From Klebsiella quasivariicola (GTDB taxonomy: Bacteria; Pseudomonadota; Gammaproteobacteria; Enterobacterales; Enterobacteriaceae): a DNA stretch of 64,000 bases. Positions within the stretch are counted from its first letter, which is position 1; every line of letters begins with the position of its first letter. Of this stretch, positions 61,401 through 64,000 are shown piece by piece. The notes beneath the pieces are model-generated. The model did not search any database and was not told the origin of the DNA. It saw only the letters and a list, made by a program, of their open reading frames with translations. Location: NCBI RefSeq assembly GCF_002269255.1, contig NZ_CP022823.1, forward strand, positions 3,286,001-3,350,000, in the 5' to 3' direction. The translations under genes and the position numbers were made by a program.

Positions 61401-64000
61401 CTTGTTGTTCCCCGCGCCATTATCCGTCGTCGCTCCGGGTTCCTTGACCCACACCCCGATTTCATAGGTTCGCCCCTGAACAAACGGGATGTATTGCCCC
61501 GGAGACACGCTTCCCGGATCAACCTTCAGCGCCCGCGTCCCGCTGTGAGGAGCGGAAACCTCCACCACACTGGTCGCGGTTGACCGCCCGGTATAACCAT
61601 CCAGCCCGCGTTCAAACGAGGGATTCACGACTAGGTTACCCGGTATCTGCCCGCTGGCATCGATATCTGCCGCGACCTGCGAGAGGCTGTTCGACAGGTT
61701 CGTCAGCGAATTGCTCTGGCTCTCCAGCGTTTTGCCCTGCTGCGTCACTTTCGTGTCGAGCGTGGCCAGCGCAGTCGCATCGGCTTTCTGCGCCAGCGCT
61801 TTATCGGTATTCGCCAGATTTCCGGTCAGCTTCGTGATGGCGCTGTTCGCAGCCGTCAGGTCATTGCCCAGCTGTTTGACGGTATTGGTCAAATCCTGCA
61901 CCGCTGTCGCATCAGCCTTTTTGGCCACTGCGGCATTGGTGGTTGCCAGCCCGTTTTCCAGCTGGGTTGTCCGGTTGCCGGTCGAGGTCAGCAGATTACC
62001 CTGTTGAGTCACGGTGGTGGTCAGGGAGTCAACCGCCGCCGCCGTGGCGTCCGCAGTATCCTGAACCTTTTGCGCCGCTGTCACATTTCGCATATGCCAG
62101 TCCGTAACGAACCATACGGTGCCATACGGGCTGTTCTGCGAGATCTGCAGGAACGGGCGGATATAACCCCTGTCCACCATCGCCTGCGTGACCTTGAAGC
62201 GCCAGGTGGTTCTCTGCCAGGTCGCGGAGGGGGATTTTCCGCCACCCGCCATGAGTGGCGCACCGGTGCTAGTATCTGGCCGAACGGCGGTACCAACATA
62301 CAGATTAAAATTCGCGGTGCCGGCGCCGCAGGCAACCAGTGCGCTGATCTCAATCACATCGTTAAGCGTGGCCGGGAACGCGGCAAAGTTAGGATGGTGA
62401 TCCCGGCTGGCAATTCTGGCCGCATAACCATACGGGCATCCCGACGGAACATCCTCAGCCGTCGTGGATACCACACTGAACCCCATCTGGTCGTAAGTTG
62501 GATCAAATGTCGGGTTGGGAATTAAATCCCCGCCTGATGCGTTTCCGGCCCGTACAGCGGATTTCAGCGAGGTAATGTTGGCGTTAGCAGCCGTCAACCC
62601 GGATTCCGTCTTCTCCACTCGTCCGGTTAGCGAGTTCATCGCCGTCTGATCCGCTTTGCTGGCCACGTTCGCGTCTGTCTGCGTCAGCGCATTCCGGAGC
62701 TGGGTGATGCTCTGCGAATTGCTGACTACATCGTTGCCAATCTGGCTGACATTCGAGCTGAGTACGCCGGCTGCGTTTGCCAGCGCGGAAACACCGAGAC
62801 CGGAGTACATCTCAGCAACCTTGTCTGACAGCTTCAGGCCCAGGTTGATATACGCCTGTCCGGTCCACTGGTTCACCAGAAACTCAACGGTATTCCAGCC
62901 TGCTTTCAGTTCAAAACTAACGGTACTCGTGCTTGCGTTACCCCAAGCGACCTGAACCCCATTCACAAATACAACGCCGGTATCATCAAACACCCTGCTA
63001 CCCGGCCCCATTGTGACGGTTGTGTTGGCGGCCACTTTCACCTGGCAGGAATACAGCGCGACCAGATAGCTACCGGCGAACGTGAAGTCCAGTTTGGTCG
63101 TATCGGCCACCTCATCCACGGTCGTAGGTGCCACAGCGCGAATATCACTAAAGGACGGAAGTGCCACGCCACTAGCCAGCTGAATAGGATAGATCCGACG
63201 AGACCAACTATTCCGCAGGCCATTGACCAGCCGATTCGACAGACTGGTGAGGTTGTTAGTATTGCTGCGAATATCCTGGCCGTTTTGCTCTACCTGCTGT
63301 GTTAACGCGGTGACCGCGCTCGCCTCCGCTTTCTTCTCCAGCGCGGCATTTGTCGTGCCCAAATCGCTCGTCAGTTTCGTGATGGACTGACCCTGGCTGG
63401 TTATCCTGTCGCCCTGCTGGGTAACAGTAGACTCCAGCCCGCTCAACGCCTCATTCGTACCAGCCAGGCCCGTTTCCGTCTGGCCCACCCGGTTAGTGAG
63501 TGATGTTAACGCGGCTCCCTGCGATGTCAGCGTGGCACCCTGTTGCTCAACTTTCTGCGTCAGGGACGTCAGCGCGGTCGCATCGGCTTTTTTCCCGAGG
63601 CTGGTTTCCAGGCCTCCGATACGACTCGCCTGCGCACTCTGCTCTGTCGTCAGAGAACTCAGTTCACCAGAAACAGCAGCTTTGTTGTCGTTAAACTGCG
63701 TCTGCAGGGACTCTCTGGCCTTAACTTCCGCTGAGATGGCGGTAACGCGCGCCGTTTTTTCCTGGTACAGCAGCCCAGAGGTGACTTTCTCCAGATCGCT
63801 GCCCTCATAGGAGCCACGCATCTGCGCCGCCAGCGTGCTGCGTGCCTGCGCTTCGGCGGTCAGCGCGTTACTCAGCGTACTGCGCACATCCTGCAGAGCC
63901 GCCGTACTGGCGCCGGGTGCTGGCCGGCCAACGGCGATCCAGTCGAATTCGATAAAGTTGCTGGCATCCTGCTGGTTCGTCAGGTCCAGACGAATACGAT
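55467..64000 (-). CDS. Giant phage tail-tip/host-specificity protein J, C-terminal part
   Basis: At least 2,843 residues are visible and the frame is open to the window end, so the N-terminal part is missing. The first visible part ends the conserved J core (RLDLTNQQDASNFIEFDWIA, VGRPAPGASTAALQD). It is followed by many heptad-rich coiled-coil repeats (TSQGNSITKLTNDL, KKADATALTTL type). Between them are globular inserts at about 62830-63230, 62085-62545, 61200-61640, 60550-60960, 59765-60270, 59000-59490, 58340-58760, 57640-58120 and 56840-57345. Most begin like carbohydrate-binding modules (NLVVNPSFE, NLIPNPTFD); the one at 57640-58120 looks ILEI/PANDER-like. The C-terminal 350 residues have the DUF1983-type tip (SLWSMKVETVNGKKVGAGI). 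Lambda J has 1,132 residues; this one is far larger. It recognises the host receptor. Confidence 0.92.
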   Translation of the reverse strand, partial: RIRLDLTNQQDASNFIEFDWIAVGRPAPGASTAALQDVRSTLSNALTAEAQARSTLAAQMRGSYEGSDLEKVTSGLLYQEKTARVTAISAEVKARESLQTQFNDNKAAVSGELSSLTTEQSAQASRIGGLETSLGKKADATALTSLTQKVEQQGATLTSQGAALTSLTNRVGQTETGLAGTNEALSGLESTVTQQGDRITSQGQSITKLTSDLGTTNAALEKKAEASAVTALTQQVEQNGQDIRSNTNNLTSLSNRLVNGLRNSWSRRIYPIQLASGVALPSFSDIRAVAPTTVDEVADTTKLDFTFAGSYLVALYSCQVKVAANTTVTMGPGSRVFDDTGVVFVNGVQVAWGNASTSTVSFELKAGWNTVEFLVNQWTGQAYINLGLKLSDKVAEMYSGLGVSALANAAGVLSSNVSQIGNDVVSNSQSITQLRNALTQTDANVASKADQTAMNSLTGRVEKTESGLTAANANITSLKSAVRAGNASGGDLIPNPTFDPTYDQMGFSVVSTTAEDVPSGCPYGYAARIASRDHHPNFAAFPATLNDVIEISALVACGAGTANFNLYVGTAVRPDTSTGAPLMAGGGKSPSATWQRTTWRFKVTQAMVDRGYIRPFLQISQNSPYGTVWFVTDWHMRNVTAAQKVQDTADATAAAVDSLTTTVTQQGNLLTSTGNRTTQLENGLATTNAAVAKKADATAVQDLTNTVKQLGNDLTAANSAITKLTGNLANTDKALAQKADATALATLDTKVTQQGKTLESQSNSLTNLSNSLSQVAADIDASGQIPGNLVVNPSFERGLDGYTGRSTATSVVEVSAPHSGTRALKVDPGSVSPGQYIPFVQGRTYEIGVWVKEPGATTDNGAGNNKLRIGNSAGQPVFERPYNSGTVGTNWSLISGRWKATETASLPVTMSNYLISGSRYFDDFYVTDVTDRVDIDATAGAVTGLTNRVNTAEGHITSQSQQLTNLQNSLNTTNAALEKKAEASAVTALTQQVEQNGQDIRSNTNNLTSLSNRLVNGLRNSWSRRIYPIQLASGVALPSFSDIRAVAPTTVDEVADTTKLDFTFAGSYLVALYSCQVKVAANTTVTMGPGSRVFDDTGVVFVNGVQVAWGNASTSTVSFELKAGWNTVEFLVNQWTGQAYINLGLKLSDKVDEMYSGLGVSALSNAAGVLSSNVSQIGKDVVSNSQSITQLRNSLTQTDANVAGKADQTALNSLTGRVENTETGLTAANSSITSLNTSLSQQSRRGANLLPDGTFESYPANYNLSNNRVIVSTDDSHGGNKCIRVTRPNDYNATGIDNSDNHIFSGFQVRDNAVFYLECWIKLDAKSTAMADNVQISVGLSFQYQDESWQWPAVTKAAKDLSSTQWTKVSGYLKSTKSGVKQAMFRISVPNVSSVKAGNSFLIDDIVLTEVTDAYNAQNTADANASAISTLNSTVSQQGDQLTSQGNSITKLTNDLATTNNNVSKKADATALTTLANRVTQTEKDITSTSSSVTTLNNKVDSISVGGTNLIKNSGAMTGWSNVISETYRGNAVLGATTKAGSGYKDLREITLDAPVDAGEYVYSFYAKGAVDGQPMTVFFYNPNTTKSSETSQGIKSGNTDGRAYFTLTTSWARYWVKWKHTPTTGTKRLILCRIESNASNDQTVYISSPKLEVGNVVSDWNNSPTDSASASAVDLLTTTVNQHSDTITSIGNRTTSLENGLSTTNANVAKKADASSLQTLQNTVTQQGNDISSQGTRVTAIENSLTSGANLIPNAKMLNNAQGWDGNATTVDGYAAVSSARGWQPSSAPFEVTPGDTLDLSLMCLVDAAITFAWGLRFDGPILNNKTVYTNNLSYQAGEKKAVSGTFVVPVGATTARLQPNIGVTAGVTIYNVVVTRRDATTIANSSAIDSLTSTVKTQGDAISSIGNRTTSLENGLATAQNDIGKKADASALQDLRNTVISQGGDLTAANSNITKLQASINRRTVFTVAARGLGSSVPHGVFDESGNNLFTPGRSWALITFAKHSDGSTVIATSKTYDVFGSANNGATMSADIEALASGTYVCVLTFDEPSGNRGKILSALESLGGTSEVVNSLPYRGAYILLGRKGMRPGDGLELRAPTGGDATAHISTSVEFVNGVMMGLGAAGGVMMKADANASAITTLQNTVKAQGGNIDSLSSSVTALENSLRSTNDTVSKKADTSAVSSLTGRVSQVEKTITSQSQSITSLTSTINTIRTQGANPWVDGTFESYGDGHVLGGGGTAVVVASQKFTGNKSLQVSRKANNNGNSDKQLGSWQSVREDAKFRFEFWAMMPADQKPSSGWTTLVGINSLNAAGQNSWQSAVTVSEAALGARDKWVKFTGIASNNGGGRTRAVVWISTRGASGSGTPGYSLYIDDLVITDVTDAKAAQDASDATASAVSGLTARVTDAEGKITAQAQQQAALATKVDNANSRVDNMAKTLSDSQNTQASLNTSLQSQIDAQAAANIKNQTTLDNTIKSVASITSTQQTHATALEALATQQTTLTSSVGDLSASVQNTAKTVAAVNGTVSSLWSMKVETVNGKKVGAGITLGSNGETSDIILYADRFSLFNRNNATAVPVMVAEGNELYIDTARIKNSSLTSTKIADGSITNAKIGNEIRSNDFVDGSRGWRIAKDGSSQFNNVIVRGAVYATDGWFQGTVYANHIEGDIGSFAINIAQHRTRKVPKATWQWFELARFRRQNFDQVINIRGGLLQTDSITIYGGAKLRAGMSYAPGADGGLNPGYLSYAMLLRGTGATSGGGSMELGIELMYETGGATRLLTAQESMNVDNMSFVVPAGTGDAVLRYGCYLDRNGQMVLTILSRFDAFAARNNNVIRGSST
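60545..61086. repeat. Intragenic direct repeat in J, copy A
   Basis: This 542-bp segment is repeated at 62816-63357 with one difference (60936 G against 63207 A). It encodes the segment around LRNSWSRRIYPIQLASG to LKLSDKV plus part of the coiled coil. Homology continues at lower identity to about 60400. Confidence 0.95.
62816..63357. repeat. Intragenic direct repeat in J, copy B
   Basis: Second copy of the segment at 60545-61086, offset by exactly 2,271 bp (757 codons), so the reading frame is kept. Confidence 0.95.

Larger units (their letters stand above)
53735..64000. mobile_element. icd-integrated prophage, attachment end and tail genes (partial)
   Basis: The element begins within the icd remnant; the att core is probably in the CTGCTGCGCCACATG-like stretch near 53745-53762 (minus strand). 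It continues past the window end. Visible cargo is an AT-rich end (53769-53901), a tail-fibre gene and a giant J-like tail-tip gene, all on the minus strand. In lambdoid prophages tail-fibre genes lie at the att end opposite integrase, which fits. Integrase, repressor and structural genes would lie beyond 64000. Confidence 0.85.

Noticed and set aside
55467..64000. The many repeats in the J gene, considered as a CRISPR array or tandem DNA repeat
   Set aside because: The repeats are protein-level coiled-coil heptads with divergent DNA and variable spacing, not direct DNA repeats with unique spacers.

Overview
The window looks like the chromosome of a Klebsiella-type enterobacterium (K. pneumoniae/variicola complex or a close relative). 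The evidence is the Escherichia coli-like gene order msrB-gapA-yeaD-yeaE-mipA-yeaG-yeaH, yeaK-yeaL-nimR-nimT and yeaO-yoaF-dgcP-yoaK-yoaJ-leuE, interleaved with accessory blocks E. coli K-12 lacks, plus a yciGFE-katN block, GC-rich codon use and an icd-integrated prophage. No rRNA, tRNA, IS element or CRISPR array was seen.

Layout. 1-9.4 kb: core metabolism and stress genes (3' end of yajD, yeaC, msrB, gapA, yeaD, yeaE, mipA, then yeaG-yeaH behind a clear sigma-54 promoter). 9.4-13 kb: thiol peroxidase, a small monooxygenase-like gene, and a LysR/MFS divergent pair. 13-19.2 kb: a minus-strand catabolic operon with a PLP aminotransferase, a carboxymuconolactone-decarboxylase-family protein, a complete polar amino-acid ABC importer and a C45 (penicillin acyltransferase-like) self-cleaving amidohydrolase. 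An RpiR regulator lies just upstream, and a pair of matching palindromes sits in the promoter region. 19.4-21.2 kb: SDR/LysR pair. 21.2-23.5 kb: SOS genes umuDC and a dinI/msgA-like gene, each with a LexA box. 23.6-24.8 kb: GT9 glycosyltransferase with a Fur-like box. 25-33 kb: yeaK, yeaL, nimRT, small conserved genes, dgcP, tiny membrane proteins, leuE. 33-43 kb: lpxP-like acyltransferase, ansB-like asparaginase, three more c-di-GMP enzymes, and a LysR/UbiD-decarboxylase pair with an elaborate operator region. 43-53.4 kb: small unknown genes, a CioAB-type bd oxidase, katN-yciE-yciF-yciG, a zinc alcohol dehydrogenase, and a three-gene ABM/ACT/ArsR operon.

53.6-64 kb: a displaced, internally deleted 3' fragment of icd marks the end of a prophage integrated in icd, like e14 or P21. 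What is visible of the prophage is a tail-fibre gene with a C-terminal S74 self-cleaving chaperone and a very large tail-tip J protein. The J gene runs off the window and carries at least nine inserted globular modules between coiled-coil repeats, one resembling the ILEI/PANDER fold and one present twice as a near-identical 542-bp repeat.

The best candidates for under-described biology are the C45/ABC/aminotransferase operon with its operator pair, a possible small RNA upstream of dgcP, the phased repeats and long palindrome at the LysR/UbiD locus, and the modular J protein. Product names rest on recognising protein families from the sequence; no database search was run.
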